This document shows positions 8,202 through 17,044 of a stretch of 64,000 nucleotides of DNA, piece by piece; within the stretch, counting starts at the first letter, position 1, and the number at the start of each line of letters is the position of its first letter. Under the pieces are notes generated by a model, which was given only the letters and a program-made list of their open reading frames with translations, did no database searches and was not told where the DNA came from. This stretch comes from Gallionella straubiae (GTDB lineage Bacteria; Pseudomonadota; Gammaproteobacteria; Burkholderiales; Gallionellaceae): contig NZ_CP194331.1 of the NCBI RefSeq assembly GCF_051257895.1, positions 2,046,001-2,110,000 on the forward strand. The letters are read 5' to 3'. The translations under genes and the position numbers were made by a program.

Positions 8202-10544
8202 ATGGAAGTCACGACGATACCCGCCGAACTGGAAGCATACTGGAAGCAGCTCGACTGCGGCTTCCCGCGCGTCGAGCCGGTGTTCGCCGATTGCATGCGC
8301 GACGCGCTGGCCACGCTCACCAAAGAGGGGGTGGACGCCTACATCGAAAGTGCGCGTTTCCTCGGCAAGATGGGGCGCGGGGCCGAGCCCATCCTGATCT
8401 TCCTCGAGGAATGGCCCGCGGTGGCCAAGTCGCTGGGCGAGGATGCGCTGCCCGGCGTCATGGAGTGCATCCGCCGGATGTGGAAGTCGCCCAACGGCAA
8501 CGCGATCACGCCCTTTCTGCAATCGTTGCCTGCTACTGCACGGCGCTTGCAATCGCCGGAGCAGTTGCGCGGTTACCTGGATATCGTGCTCGACTTCATG
8601 GAGCGCACTACCGGCTCGATCCACGGCATCCACCAGACTTTTCCCAGCCCAGGGCTGTCGGAATTGTTCCGGAAGATTCCGCTGCTGCTCGGCCAACTCT
8701 CGCTCGCGGGGCTGAAGCAGTGGGTGGAATACGGCGTGCGCTATTACAAGGATCACCCCGAGCGGCAGATCGACTACTTCAGCCTGCAGTCGGCGGACAG
8801 CCGCGCGGTGCTGCAGCGCGAGCGGCACGGCACGCTGCTGGTGGACAACGAGCGCAGGCTGGACATGTATCTGCGCGGGCTGTGGCGCGACGAAGGGCAA
8901 CTGATCCCCTATTCCGGCGCGTTCGACGAGCTGCGCAAGCCGGTTCCCTATTACGACAAACTTGGCATCCGCCTGCCGGATGCGTATGACGACTTTGTCA
9001 TCCCCCCTGCGAAATCTTCAACCGTTCGCCCTGAGCCTGTCGAAGGGCTGTGTGGTTCGACAAGCTCACCACGAACGGTTGAGCGAGTCCTGGGGATAGA
9101 CCGCTACCGCGCGGTGCTGGCCCACGTGGCCGGACACCGGCGCTGGACGACGACCATTTTTGCCGACAACTTCAGCCCGCTGCAACGCATGGCAGTGGAG
9201 TTTCTCGAAGACAGCCGCGTGGAATACCTCGCGATGCGCGAGTACCCTGGCCTGCGCCGCATCTTCATGGCGCTGCATCCGGTTCCTGCCGAAGACGCCT
9301 GTGACCCCGAGCTGGAATCCGGTGTGCGCCATCGCCTCGCGATGCTGTCGCGCGCGATCCTCGATTCGCGGTACACCTGCAAAAATCCGCATATCGCCGA
9401 GTTTGCGCGGCGCTTTCACGAGTTGATGCGGAACGGCGATTCGAGCACGCCGGAGATGGCCGAGCTGGCAGTTTCCTTCATAGTCAAAACGCGCCGCGAG
9501 AGCGATCAGTTCGCCAAAATCCACTTCAAGGACACGGTGGTGGATTACCGCGACGACAACCGCCAGATGTGGAAATTCATCGAGGAGGGTGACGAGGAAG
9601 AGGCGTTCGATGAGCCGCGCAAGATCGAACCGGGCGAGGAAATCGGCGGCCTGCCGCCGCGCCATTACCACGAGTGGGATTACCACAGCCAGAGCTACCG
9701 CCCGGACTGGGTCAGCGTATACGAAGCCCTGCACCCGCCCGGCAATGCGGCGGACATCGACCGGCTGCTGGCCAGGCACGGTGCGCTGGCCAAACAATTG
9801 AAGAAGATGCTCGACCTGCTCAAGCCGCAGGAAAAGGTGCGCATCCGCTATCAGGAAGAAGGTAGCGAGCTGGATCTCGACATCGCGCTGCGCTCGCTGA
9901 TCGACTACAAGAGCGGAGCGACGCCCGATCCGCGCATCAACATGAGCCACCGCACCAGCGGGCGCAACATCGCGGTGCTGCTGCTGCTGGACCTGTCGGA
10001 GTCGCTCAACGAAAAGGCGGCGGGCTGCGACCAGACCATCCTGGAGCTGAGCCGCGAGGCGGTATCGCTGCTGGCCTGGGCGATCGAAAAACTGGGTGAT
10101 CCGTTCGCGATTGCGGGCTTCCATTCCAACACGCGGCACGACGTGCGCTACCTGCACATCAAGGGCTACAGCGAAGGCTGGGACGAGCAGGTGAAGGGGC
10201 GGCTCGCCGCGATGCAGGCCAATTATTCCACGCGCATGGGCGCGGCGATGCGCCATGCCGCGCACTATCTGGAAAAACAGCCGGCCGACAAGAAACTGAT
10301 GCTGATCCTGACCGACGGCGAGCCGGCAGACGTGGACAGCAAGGATGGACGCATGCTGATCGAGGATGCGCGGCAGGCGGTGGCGGAGCTGGACCGGCAG
10401 GGCATCTATGCCTATTGCATCAACCTCGATCCCAAGGCGGACAAGTATGTCGCGGACATCTTCGGCAAGCAGTACACCATCATCGATCGAGTGGCGCAGC
10501 TGCCTGCAAAGCTGCCGCAGCTATTCATTTCGCTGACCAAATAG
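8202..10544 (+). CDS. cbbO: RuBisCO activase subunit CbbO (VWA protein)
   Basis: 780 residues. The C-terminal third holds a von Willebrand A domain with MIDAS motif LLLLDLSESLNEKA (DxSxS) and the downstream ILTDGEPADVD. The N-terminal part is the CbbO-specific helical region. CbbO is the adaptor that docks CbbQ onto RuBisCO. Residues about 273-294 are encoded by a 65-bp palindromic repeat (9018-9082) inserted in frame, translating to a PEPVEG-containing peptide that looks foreign to the family. The frame stays open, so the protein may still be made and functional. Confidence 0.93.
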   Translation: MEVTTIPAELEAYWKQLDCGFPRVEPVFADCMRDALATLTKEGVDAYIESARFLGKMGRGAEPILIFLEEWPAVAKSLGEDALPGVMECIRRMWKSPNGNAITPFLQSLPATARRLQSPEQLRGYLDIVLDFMERTTGSIHGIHQTFPSPGLSELFRKIPLLLGQLSLAGLKQWVEYGVRYYKDHPERQIDYFSLQSADSRAVLQRERHGTLLVDNERRLDMYLRGLWRDEGQLIPYSGAFDELRKPVPYYDKLGIRLPDAYDDFVIPPAKSSTVRPEPVEGLCGSTSSPRTVERVLGIDRYRAVLAHVAGHRRWTTTIFADNFSPLQRMAVEFLEDSRVEYLAMREYPGLRRIFMALHPVPAEDACDPELESGVRHRLAMLSRAILDSRYTCKNPHIAEFARRFHELMRNGDSSTPEMAELAVSFIVKTRRESDQFAKIHFKDTVVDYRDDNRQMWKFIEEGDEEEAFDEPRKIEPGEEIGGLPPRHYHEWDYHSQSYRPDWVSVYEALHPPGNAADIDRLLARHGALAKQLKKMLDLLKPQEKVRIRYQEEGSELDLDIALRSLIDYKSGATPDPRINMSHRTSGRNIAVLLLLDLSESLNEKAAGCDQTILELSREAVSLLAWAIEKLGDPFAIAGFHSNTRHDVRYLHIKGYSEGWDEQVKGRLAAMQANYSTRMGAAMRHAAHYLEKQPADKKLMLILTDGEPADVDSKDGRMLIEDARQAVAELDRQGIYAYCINLDPKADKYVADIFGKQYTIIDRVAQLPAKLPQLFISLTK
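9018..9082. repeat. palindromic repeat element inserted in frame within cbbO
   Basis: Perfect 11-bp inverted arms TCAACCGTTCG (9018-9028) and CGAACGGTTGA (9072-9082) surround the well-known dispersed motif CCTGAGCCTGTCGAAGGG and its partner TTCGACAAGCTCACCACGAA. Related copies lie at about 31989-32010, inside a hydrolase gene, and at 38239-38264 (intergenic). Its position within the coding frame of cbbO is unusual. Confidence 0.8.
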
Positions 10545-10600
10545 CCATTAAGGTATGGCAGTAAAGTTATATAATTCAACAACCTTGTGAGGAAAGAAGC

Positions 10601-11602
10601 ATGAGCAAAAGTTTGACCCAGTTCATCATAGAAGAGCAGCGCGCCATCCCTGGTGCGAGCGGCGATTTCACCGGCCTGATCAGCGACATCGTGATCGCCT
10701 GCAAGCAGATCGCGCACGACGTCAACAAGGGTGCGCTGATCGGCGTGCTGGGCAGTGCGGGCAGCGAGAACGTCCAGGGCGAGACCCAGAAGAAGCTCGA
10801 CGTCATCACCAACGAAATTTTCATCAAGTCGACCGAATGGGCAGGCCACCTCGCGGGGATGGCTTCCGAGGAAATGGACGATGTCTACCATATTCCTGCC
10901 TGTTACCCGAAGGGCAAATACCTGCTGGTGTTCGATCCGCTCGACGGCTCCTCCAACATCGACGTGAACATTTCCGTCGGCACGATCTTCTCGATCCTGC
11001 GCGCGCCCAAGGGCATCGAAAACCCGACGGCGGAAGACTTCCTGCAGCCCGGCACCACCCAGGCTTGCGCCGGCTATGCGCTGTACGGCCCGTCGACCAT
11101 GATGGTGATCACCAGCGGGCACGGCGTGAACGGCTTCACGCTGGACAACGACATCGGCGAATTCATGCTGACCCACCCGAACATGACCATCCCGGCGGAT
11201 ACGCTGGAATTCGCCATCAATGCCTCCAACGAGCGCTTCTGGGAGAAGCCGGTGCAGCGTTACGTCGACGAATGCATCGCTGGCAAGAACGGGCCGCGCG
11301 GCGTCAACTTCAACATGCGCTGGATCGCGTCGATGGTCGCCGAGGTGCACCGCATCCTGATCCGCGGAGGCGTGTTCATGTACCCCAAGGACACCAAGGA
11401 TCCCACCAAGGCAGGCAAGCTGCGCCTGCTGTACGAGGCCAACCCGATGTCCTTCATCGTCGAGCAGGCGGGCGGCGTGGCTTCCACCGGCTACCAGCGC
11501 ATCATGGACATCCAGCCGTCCGAGCTGCATCAGCGTGTGCCGGTGATCCTCGGCTCGAAGAACGAAGTCGAGCGCATCGTGCGCTACCACCAGGAGGCAT
11601 AG
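10601..11602 (+). CDS. fbp: fructose-1,6-bisphosphatase class I
   Basis: 333 residues, normal for class I FBPase, which hydrolyses fructose 1,6-bisphosphate in gluconeogenesis and in regeneration of RuBP. It carries the metal-binding signature FDPLDGSSNIDVN, and the C-terminal YEANPMSFIVEQAGG is typical of the family. GAGGAAAG precedes the ATG. A TATAAT sequence at 10570-10575 could be the -10 of its own promoter, but no convincing -35 is seen. Its place just after cbbMQO suggests a role in CO2 fixation. Confidence 0.97.
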   Translation: MSKSLTQFIIEEQRAIPGASGDFTGLISDIVIACKQIAHDVNKGALIGVLGSAGSENVQGETQKKLDVITNEIFIKSTEWAGHLAGMASEEMDDVYHIPACYPKGKYLLVFDPLDGSSNIDVNISVGTIFSILRAPKGIENPTAEDFLQPGTTQACAGYALYGPSTMMVITSGHGVNGFTLDNDIGEFMLTHPNMTIPADTLEFAINASNERFWEKPVQRYVDECIAGKNGPRGVNFNMRWIASMVAEVHRILIRGGVFMYPKDTKDPTKAGKLRLLYEANPMSFIVEQAGGVASTGYQRIMDIQPSELHQRVPVILGSKNEVERIVRYHQEA

Positions 11603-11604
11603 AA

Positions 11605-12099
11605 ATGGGCAAGCCACTGGTTTCCATCGTCATGGGCAGCGCCAACGACTGGGAGATCATGCAGCAGGCCGCGCGGCAGCTGCAGGACTTCGGCGTGGCT
11701 TACGATACGCGGGTGATCTCCGCGCACCGCTCCCCGGACCTGCTGTTCGACTACATCAAGGATATGCATGCGCAGGGCGTGCAATGTTTCATCGCGGGCG
11801 CGGGCGGCGCCGCACACCTCGCGGGCGTGATTGCCGGCAAGACCGCGCTGCCGGTGCTCGGTGTGCCGATCCCTTCCAAATACCTCAAGGGCATGGACTC
11901 GCTGCTGTCCATCGTGCAAATGCCCAAGGGCATCCCGGTCGCGACCTTCGCGATCGGCGAGGCGGGCGCGGCCAATGCCGGACTGTTCGCGATTTCCATG
12001 CTCGCGCTGAACGATGCGCAACTCGCGCAGAAGCTCGCTGACTACCGCAAGAAGCAGGCAGAGGCCATCGCTGCGACGGCGCCGCCAGCCCTGACGTGA
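11605..12099 (+). CDS. purE: N5-carboxyaminoimidazole ribonucleotide mutase
   Basis: 164 residues, class I PurE, converting N5-CAIR to CAIR in purine synthesis. It shows the N-terminal VSIVMGSANDW, the substrate loop ISAHRSPD, the GAGGAAHLAGV segment, and IPSKYLKGMDSLLSIVQMP. AGGAGG at the end of fbp provides the ribosome site, so it is probably co-transcribed with fbp. The usual partner purK is not in the window; purC follows one gene later. Confidence 0.96.
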   Translation: MGKPLVSIVMGSANDWEIMQQAARQLQDFGVAYDTRVISAHRSPDLLFDYIKDMHAQGVQCFIAGAGGAAHLAGVIAGKTALPVLGVPIPSKYLKGMDSLLSIVQMPKGIPVATFAIGEAGAANAGLFAISMLALNDAQLAQKLADYRKKQAEAIAATAPPALT

Positions 12100-12157
12100 G
12101 GTGATATCCGCAAAGATGATGCGGCCTTGAAACCGTGGAATTGCCGGGAGATAAACA

Positions 12158-12553
12158 GTGAGAAAAACGATCCAGGAATTCAACCAGCAACTGCTCTCGC
12201 TGGTGGAGCATGTCGGCCTGCTGGTGATTGCCGTCGCGACGGTGATTGCCATGGCCAACGAAATCGTGAACATGGTGCGCGTGGCGCAAGTGACCCTGGC
12301 CGACCTGCTGATGCTGTTCCTCTATCTCGAAGTGCTCGCCATGGTCGGTGCCTATTACCGGTCCGGCAAGCTGCCGGTGCGCTTCCCGCTTTACATATCG
12401 ATGGTGGCGCTGGCGCGCTATCTGGTGCTGGATTTCAAGGGTATGGAGGAATGGCGCATGCTGGCCATCACCGCCTCTATCCTGCTGCTGACGCTGGCGG
12501 TGCTGGTCGTGCGCATCGGCCATGTGCGCTATCCCTATCCGAGCAACGATTAA
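12158..12553 (+). CDS. PsiE-family small membrane protein
   Basis: 131 residues with about four predicted transmembrane helices (for example SLVEHVGLLVIAVATVIAMA, LADLLMLFLYLEVLAMVGAY and ITASILLLTLAVLVVRIG) and the PsiE pattern YYRSGKLPVRFPLYISMVALAR. PsiE is named as a phosphate-starvation-inducible protein, but its biochemical role is unknown. Translation appears to start at a GTG (12158) after GGGAG. It lies between purE and purC. Confidence 0.8.
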   Translation: MRKTIQEFNQQLLSLVEHVGLLVIAVATVIAMANEIVNMVRVAQVTLADLLMLFLYLEVLAMVGAYYRSGKLPVRFPLYISMVALARYLVLDFKGMEEWRMLAITASILLLTLAVLVVRIGHVRYPYPSND

Positions 12554-12561
12554 GGGCAGCC

Positions 12562-12641
12562 GTAGGGTGGGCACGTTTTTTGTGCCCACGCGGTCTGGCA
12601 GAGGTTAATCACGCGTGGGCACAAAAACGTGCCCACCCTAC
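12562..12641. repeat. nested palindromic repeat (GTAGGGTGGGCAC family), long copy
   Basis: The outer arm GTAGGGTGGGCACGTTTTT begins at 12562 and its complement ends with GTGCCCACCCTAC at 12641. An inner pair (GTGCCCACGCG and CGCGTGGGCAC) makes a double hairpin. A shorter copy lies at 27165-27197 between pilT and pilU. It is noncoding and ends about 30 bases before the purC start; it could fold in the transcript and act as a terminator or affect mRNA stability. Confidence 0.75.
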
Positions 12642-12670
12642 AATGTTTTATGGCTAATGGTTTTGAGAAC

Positions 12671-13561
12671 ATGATGAATACCCCGATACTCCAATCCGAC
12701 ATCAAAAGCCTGCCGTTGCTGCACCGCGGCAAGGTGCGCGATCTCTATGAGGTGGATGCCCAACATCTGCTGATCGTGCAGACCGACCGGCTCTCCGCGT
12801 TTGACGTGATCCTGCCCGACCCGATTCCGGGCAAGGGCGAGGTGCTGACCCGGGTGTCGAATTTCTGGTTCGACAGGCTGGGCCATGTCATTCCGAACCA
12901 CCTGACCGGCATCGCGCCCGAGTCGGTGGTCAAGGGTGAGGAAGAGCTGGCGCAGGTGAGGGGCCGCGCCTTCGTCACCCGCAAGCTCAAGCCGCTGCCG
13001 ATCGAGGCGATCGTGCGCGGCTACCTGGTAGGCTCCGGCTGGAAGGAATATCAGAAGACCGGTGCGGTGTGCGGCATTGCGTTGCCGGCCGGGCTGCGCG
13101 AGGCGGAAAAGCTGCCGCAGCCGCTGTTTACGCCGTCCACCAAGGCGGCGGTCGGCGACCACGACGAGAATATTTCCTTTGAACAGGCCGCCGAACTGCT
13201 CGGTGAGGCGCGCGCCGGAGAAGTGCGCGATGCGGCGCTGGCGCTTTATACCGAAGCGGCAAATTATGCGGCGGGCAAGGGCATCATCATCGCCGATACC
13301 AAGTTCGAATTCGGCGTGGACGAAGCGGGCAAGCTGTACCTGATCGACGAGGCGCTCACGCCTGACTCCTCGCGGTTCTGGCCGGCCGACCAATACCGCG
13401 TCGGCAGCAATCCGCCGAGCTTCGACAAGCAGTTCGTGCGCGACTGGCTGGAAGCCTCCGGCTGGGACAAGCGGCCTCCCGCACCGCATATTCCGCAGGA
13501 CGTGCTGCAGAAGACCGCCGACAAATACCGCGAAGCGGCACAACGTCTCACCGGCGCATGA
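12671..13561 (+). CDS. purC: phosphoribosylaminoimidazole-succinocarboxamide synthase
   Basis: 296 residues, the long SAICAR synthetase type, joining CAIR and aspartate in purine synthesis. Motifs include LLHRGKVRDLYEV (nucleotide-binding N-terminus), VQTDRLSAFDVILP, EAIVRGYLVGSGWKEYQ and DEALTPDSSRFWP. The ATG at 12671 (or 12674) matches the family N-terminus; the frame extends upstream into the palindromic repeat and is not used. The carbonic anhydrase gene overlaps its end by four bases. Confidence 0.96.
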   Translation: MMNTPILQSDIKSLPLLHRGKVRDLYEVDAQHLLIVQTDRLSAFDVILPDPIPGKGEVLTRVSNFWFDRLGHVIPNHLTGIAPESVVKGEEELAQVRGRAFVTRKLKPLPIEAIVRGYLVGSGWKEYQKTGAVCGIALPAGLREAEKLPQPLFTPSTKAAVGDHDENISFEQAAELLGEARAGEVRDAALALYTEAANYAAGKGIIIADTKFEFGVDEAGKLYLIDEALTPDSSRFWPADQYRVGSNPPSFDKQFVRDWLEASGWDKRPPAPHIPQDVLQKTADKYREAAQRLTGA

Positions 13562-14187
13562 GTTCGCCGAAGCAGCTCATCGAGGGCTTTTCGCGCTTCC
13601 GCGAAAGGCATTTCGCCAGGGACGACGCGCTGTTCCGCGAACTGGTCGAGCAGGGACAGGCGCCCAGAACCATGGTGGTCGCCTGCTGCGATGCGCGCGT
13701 TGACCCGGCGCTGGTGCTGGATTGCGCGCCGGGCGACCTGTTCGTTATCCGCAACGTCGCCAATCTCGTCCCTCCCGCAGAAAACCAGGGGCATTACCAC
13801 GGCACCAGCGCCGCGCTGGAGTTCGGCGTGCGCAAGCTGAACGTCGGACATATCATCGTGCTCGGGCATGCGCATTGCGGCGGCATCCAGGCACTGCTGG
13901 AAGGCGATGTGCGGAAGGAAGACGCATTCATCTCGCAATGGATGGGGATAGCCGATGCCGCGCGGGAACGGGTAAGCCGGGAATATACGGATAACGGCAG
14001 CGCGGCGCGCCAGTGCGCCTGCGAGCAGCAGGCGATCCTGGTCTCGCTGGATAACCTGATGACTTTTCCCTGGATACGCGAGCGCGTCGAACAAGGCAAC
14101 CTCGCGCTGCATGGCTGGTATTTCGATATCGAGCGCGGCGAACTGCTGGGCTACAACGCGGCCGCCCGCCGCTTCGAAGTGCTATAA
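13558..14187 (+). CDS. beta-class carbonic anhydrase
   Basis: 209 residues. Zinc and active-site motifs of beta carbonic anhydrase are present: ACCDARVDP (Cys43 ligand, the Asp45/Arg47 dyad) and GHAHCGG (His and Cys ligands). The enzyme interconverts CO2 and bicarbonate. Bicarbonate is needed by carboxylases and CO2 by RuBisCO, so its presence next to the Calvin-cycle block is sensible. It starts with ATGA overlapping the purC stop, implying coupled translation. The family usually has Ser where this protein has Ala46, a mild substitution. Confidence 0.93.
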   Translation: MSSPKQLIEGFSRFRERHFARDDALFRELVEQGQAPRTMVVACCDARVDPALVLDCAPGDLFVIRNVANLVPPAENQGHYHGTSAALEFGVRKLNVGHIIVLGHAHCGGIQALLEGDVRKEDAFISQWMGIADAARERVSREYTDNGSAARQCACEQQAILVSLDNLMTFPWIRERVEQGNLALHGWYFDIERGELLGYNAAARRFEVL

Positions 14188-14241
14188 CAGAGTGCCGCAC
14201 AACGCAGCAATAGAGCTGTGCAGCAGGTTTTTGGGGCGCTC

Positions 14242-14850
14242 TTACTTGCCGGTCAGTTCCTTGTAGCGCGCCTTGTCTGCATCGTAGCGCGCGTCCAGCG
14301 CAGCCTTTTCCGCCTTGGCTTGCTCCTGATCCTGCAGCAGCTTGGTCACCCGCTCCTGCGTTTCCTTCAGGTCCTCCCGCAGGGATGCCGGGACTTTCCT
14401 GCCCGCTGAGTTGTAGCCGTCGGCCTCCTTGTTCAGCCCGGCCAGGTTGTCTTCGGCCATCTTGAGCCGCGAGTTGATACTGGTGATGCGCGCCTCCACC
14501 TGTTGCAGGTTGCGGTTGCGTGCGAGGTCGATTTCACTCGAGTTGCTGTAGGTGTTGACCAGCGCCTTGTCACGACGCTTCTGCTCCAGTGCTGCCTCCT
14601 CTTCGGCACGTTTCTTGGCACCGGACTGCTCGCTGGCGCGGCGCTCTTCCGGGGTAAGCACCTCCTGTTTTTTCACCGCCCGCCCTTCCTTGTTCAGCTC
14701 GGTGCGATCCTTGCCGGCATATTCCGGGGGGACGGTCTCGCCGTAATGCGTGACGCCCTTGTCGTCTACCCATTTGTACATCTTCGCGGCGGCGGGCAGG
14801 CTGAAGGCGATGCCGGCGATCAACGCGGCAAACAATTTGAATTTGGTCAT
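14242..14850 (-). CDS. DUF4124 domain exported protein with coiled coil
   Basis: 202 residues. A signal peptide (MTKFKLFAALIAGIAFSLPAAA) leads to a DUF4124 motif KMYKWVDDKGVTHYGETVPPEY near the N-terminus, and then a long charged, Glu/Lys/Gln-rich helical region with heptad character (about residues 70-200). It is probably periplasmic; function unknown. Its ATG overlaps the pyrE stop by four bases, so it is the second gene of a pyrE operon. No clear terminator is seen between it and the convergent carbonic anhydrase gene. Confidence 0.82.
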   Translation of the reverse strand: MTKFKLFAALIAGIAFSLPAAAKMYKWVDDKGVTHYGETVPPEYAGKDRTELNKEGRAVKKQEVLTPEERRASEQSGAKKRAEEEAALEQKRRDKALVNTYSNSSEIDLARNRNLQQVEARITSINSRLKMAEDNLAGLNKEADGYNSAGRKVPASLREDLKETQERVTKLLQDQEQAKAEKAALDARYDADKARYKELTGK

Positions 14851-15491
14851 TTTTTTACTCCATAACGGTCGCGATAGGTTTGTACGGCGGCCAGATTCTG
14901 CATCATGTCCGCTTCGCCCTGCAAATAGCCGAGCAGGTCGTCCAGTGTGGCGATAGACACCACCGGGATACCATAGTTGCGTTGCACCTCCTGTGCGGCG
15001 GAAAGTTCGCCCTGCCCTTTCTCCATGCGATCCAGCGCGATCACCACGCCACAGGGCTCGCCGCCGCCCATCCGGATCAACTCGATGGACTCGCGCACCG
15101 AGGTACCCGCGGAAATTACGTCGTCCACGATCAGCACGCGTCCCTGCAGCGCAGCGCCGACCGTCGTGCCGCCTTCGCCATGGTCCTTGGCCTCCTTGCG
15201 GTTGTAGGCATAGGGCACGTTGCGCCCCTGCTCGGCGAGCGCGATGGCCGCCCCCGCAACCAGCGGGATGCCCTTGTAGGCCGGGCCGAACAGCATGTCG
15301 AATGGCAGTTCCGAGGCCAGGATGGCCTGTGCGTAGAACTGCGACAGGTTTCTTAGTGCGGCACCATCGTTGAACAGCCCGGCGTTGAAAAAGTACGGCG
15401 ACAGGCGCCCGGCCTTGGTCTGGAATTCGCCGAAGCGCAACACCTTCTGCTGCACGGCGAAACGGATGAAGTCCTGCCTGAAATTGAACAT
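14847..15491 (-). CDS. pyrE: orotate phosphoribosyltransferase
   Basis: 214 residues. The PRPP-binding motif VLIVDDVISAGTSVRES and the GPAYKGIPLV segment identify PyrE, which makes orotidine 5-monophosphate in pyrimidine synthesis. The ATG at 15491 gives the standard N-terminus MFNFRQDFIRFAV; the frame is open further upstream but that stretch lies over xth and has no family similarity. It is divergent from xth across 66 bp. Confidence 0.96.
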   Translation of the reverse strand: MFNFRQDFIRFAVQQKVLRFGEFQTKAGRLSPYFFNAGLFNDGAALRNLSQFYAQAILASELPFDMLFGPAYKGIPLVAGAAIALAEQGRNVPYAYNRKEAKDHGEGGTTVGAALQGRVLIVDDVISAGTSVRESIELIRMGGGEPCGVVIALDRMEKGQGELSAAQEVQRNYGIPVVSIATLDDLLGYLQGEADMMQNLAAVQTYRDRYGVKK

Positions 15492-15557
15492 GATGATAGC
15501 CTCGGTTGGGGCGAAGGCCGTCATTATAATGGCGCACCCTCCCCACCGGAAATTTTC

Positions 15558-16346
15558 ATGCGCATCATCACCCTCAACCTCAACGGCATCCGCTCCGCCG
15601 CCACGAAGGGCTTTTACCAATGGCTCGCCGAGCAGGAGGCGGACATCGTCTGCCTGCAGGAGCTCAAGGCGCAGGCCGCGGATATGACCGCGCAGATGCT
15701 TGCGCCCTCCGGCTATCGCGGTCACTTCCATTACGCCGAAAAGAAGGGCTACAGCGGCGTCGGCATCTACACGAGGCGCGAGCCGGACGCGGTGATCGAG
15801 GGCCTGGGCATTCCCGAATTCGACGCCGAGGGGCGCTACCTCGAGGCGCAGTTCGGCAACCTCAGCGTGGTGTCGCTCTACCTGCCATCCGGCTCGAGCG
15901 GCGAGGAGCGGCAGGCGGTGAAGTTCGGCTTCATGGAGGCGTTCATGCCGCATCTCGTTGCGCTCAGGCAGAGCGGGCGCGAGGTCATCGTCTGCGGCGA
16001 CTGGAACATCGCGCATACCGAGAAAGACCTCAGGAACTGGCGCGGCAACCGCAAGAACTCCGGCTTCCTGCCCGAGGAGCGCGCCTGGCTCACCAGGCTG
16101 TTCGACGAGGTGGGCTTCATCGACGTGTTCCGGCGGCTGCACCCCGAACTGGAGGCCTACACCTGGTGGTCGAACCGCGGGCGAGCATGGGAGAAGGATG
16201 TCGGCTGGCGCATCGACTGCCAGATCGCCACCCCCGGTATCGCCGCCAGGGCAAAGACGGCGAGCATCTACAGGGAGCAGCGCTTCTCCGATCATGCGCC
16301 GTTGATCGTCGATTACAGTATGGGTAGCCAGGGAAACACTGAATAA
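15558..16346 (+). CDS. xth: exodeoxyribonuclease III (AP endonuclease)
   Basis: 262 residues of the exonuclease III/AP endonuclease family for base-excision repair. Catalytic signatures are LNLNGIRSA, VCLQELKAQ (metal Glu), GDWNIAHTEKD and the terminal SDHAPLIVDY. After that conserved end there is an extra nine-residue tail SMGSQGNTE. The stop lies 22 bases before the outermost attC of the integron, so the tail may mark the original insertion boundary. Confidence 0.94.
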   Translation: MRIITLNLNGIRSAATKGFYQWLAEQEADIVCLQELKAQAADMTAQMLAPSGYRGHFHYAEKKGYSGVGIYTRREPDAVIEGLGIPEFDAEGRYLEAQFGNLSVVSLYLPSGSSGEERQAVKFGFMEAFMPHLVALRQSGREVIVCGDWNIAHTEKDLRNWRGNRKNSGFLPEERAWLTRLFDEVGFIDVFRRLHPELEAYTWWSNRGRAWEKDVGWRIDCQIATPGIAARAKTASIYREQRFSDHAPLIVDYSMGSQGNTE

Positions 16347-16368
16347 GTCTCTCGGAGTTTACGAGGTT

Positions 16369-16440
16369 GCCTAACGACGGAGGTCAGGGGCGGGCAGACT
16401 GCGAAGCTGGCTGACCGTCCCCTGGACCGGATTGTTAGGG
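16369..16440 (-). repeat. attC site of cassette 7 (outermost)
   Basis: In cassette orientation it runs from CCCTAAC (16440-16434) to the core GTTAGGC (16375-16369). The interior is palindromic (GGGGACGGTCAGCC with its partner GGCGGGCAG/CCCCTG). It is the last attC, adjoining xth. Confidence 0.85.
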
Positions 16441-17016
16441 CTAGCCATTCTTGATGCCCACTATCCGAATTTCTTCATCATCACCGTCCTTTTCCTTTGG
16501 ATTCCCGCGCAATTTCGTGACGATGCTAGAGGCATCTGTGTCGGACAAACTTACATGAGGAGGAATGGGGTGCTTAATTTGGAACACATACTTCAGATAA
16601 AGAGCGAAGAATGCCAGGGAAATAATGAGAGTAATGGCGCCAACAATCGATGAGTTGATTGAGACCTTGCCGGCAGTTTCAATTTCTACGGCGCTCTTGA
16701 GGGAAGACAAATCGCCGAGAGCAATTGCATAACGTAGCTGAAGAAACGAAAACACTAGACCACTGACCACCAAAGCAAGAACAACAAAGGTGATTATCCA
16801 ATTCGCAATGATCTGCTGCCCAAATACCTTTTTTGGATAGTTGAAGCGCCACAACAGATGCTCAACATATGCTTTCTCAAGTGCCTGCCATTCCGGAGTG
16901 TTTAGCTCTTCGTCTTTCTTAGTCTGTCGAAGCTGAGTCCATTCCTTTAGCAAATCACCGATCGCAGCAGCTGACACTCCCGCTGCTGGGCCAGCTAGTT
17001 CCAAAATCAGACTCAT
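16441..17016 (-). CDS. integron cassette 7: two-helix membrane protein of unknown function
   Basis: 191 residues, not recognised. Two hydrophobic segments are visible (IIANWIITFVVLALVVSGLVFSF and SIVGAITLIISLAFFALYL), framed by a charged N-terminal helix (WTQLRQTKKDEELNTPEWQALEKAY) and an acidic C-terminal tail (KEKDGDDEEIR). The ATG at 17016 follows GGAG. Its stop codon touches the attC start, as is usual for cassette genes. AT-richer codon use than the neighbouring chromosome supports lateral origin. Confidence 0.8.
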   Translation of the reverse strand: MSLILELAGPAAGVSAAAIGDLLKEWTQLRQTKKDEELNTPEWQALEKAYVEHLLWRFNYPKKVFGQQIIANWIITFVVLALVVSGLVFSFLQLRYAIALGDLSSLKSAVEIETAGKVSINSSIVGAITLIISLAFFALYLKYVFQIKHPIPPHVSLSDTDASSIVTKLRGNPKEKDGDDEEIRIVGIKNG

Positions 17017-17044
17017 GATGTCTCCATGTGGTGAGTAGGGAAAG

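Noticed and set aside
7512..8900. 462-codon antisense open frame over cbbQ and cbbO
   Set aside because: Shadow frame rich in Arg, His and Gln, with no domain or ribosome site; cbbQ and cbbO are certain.
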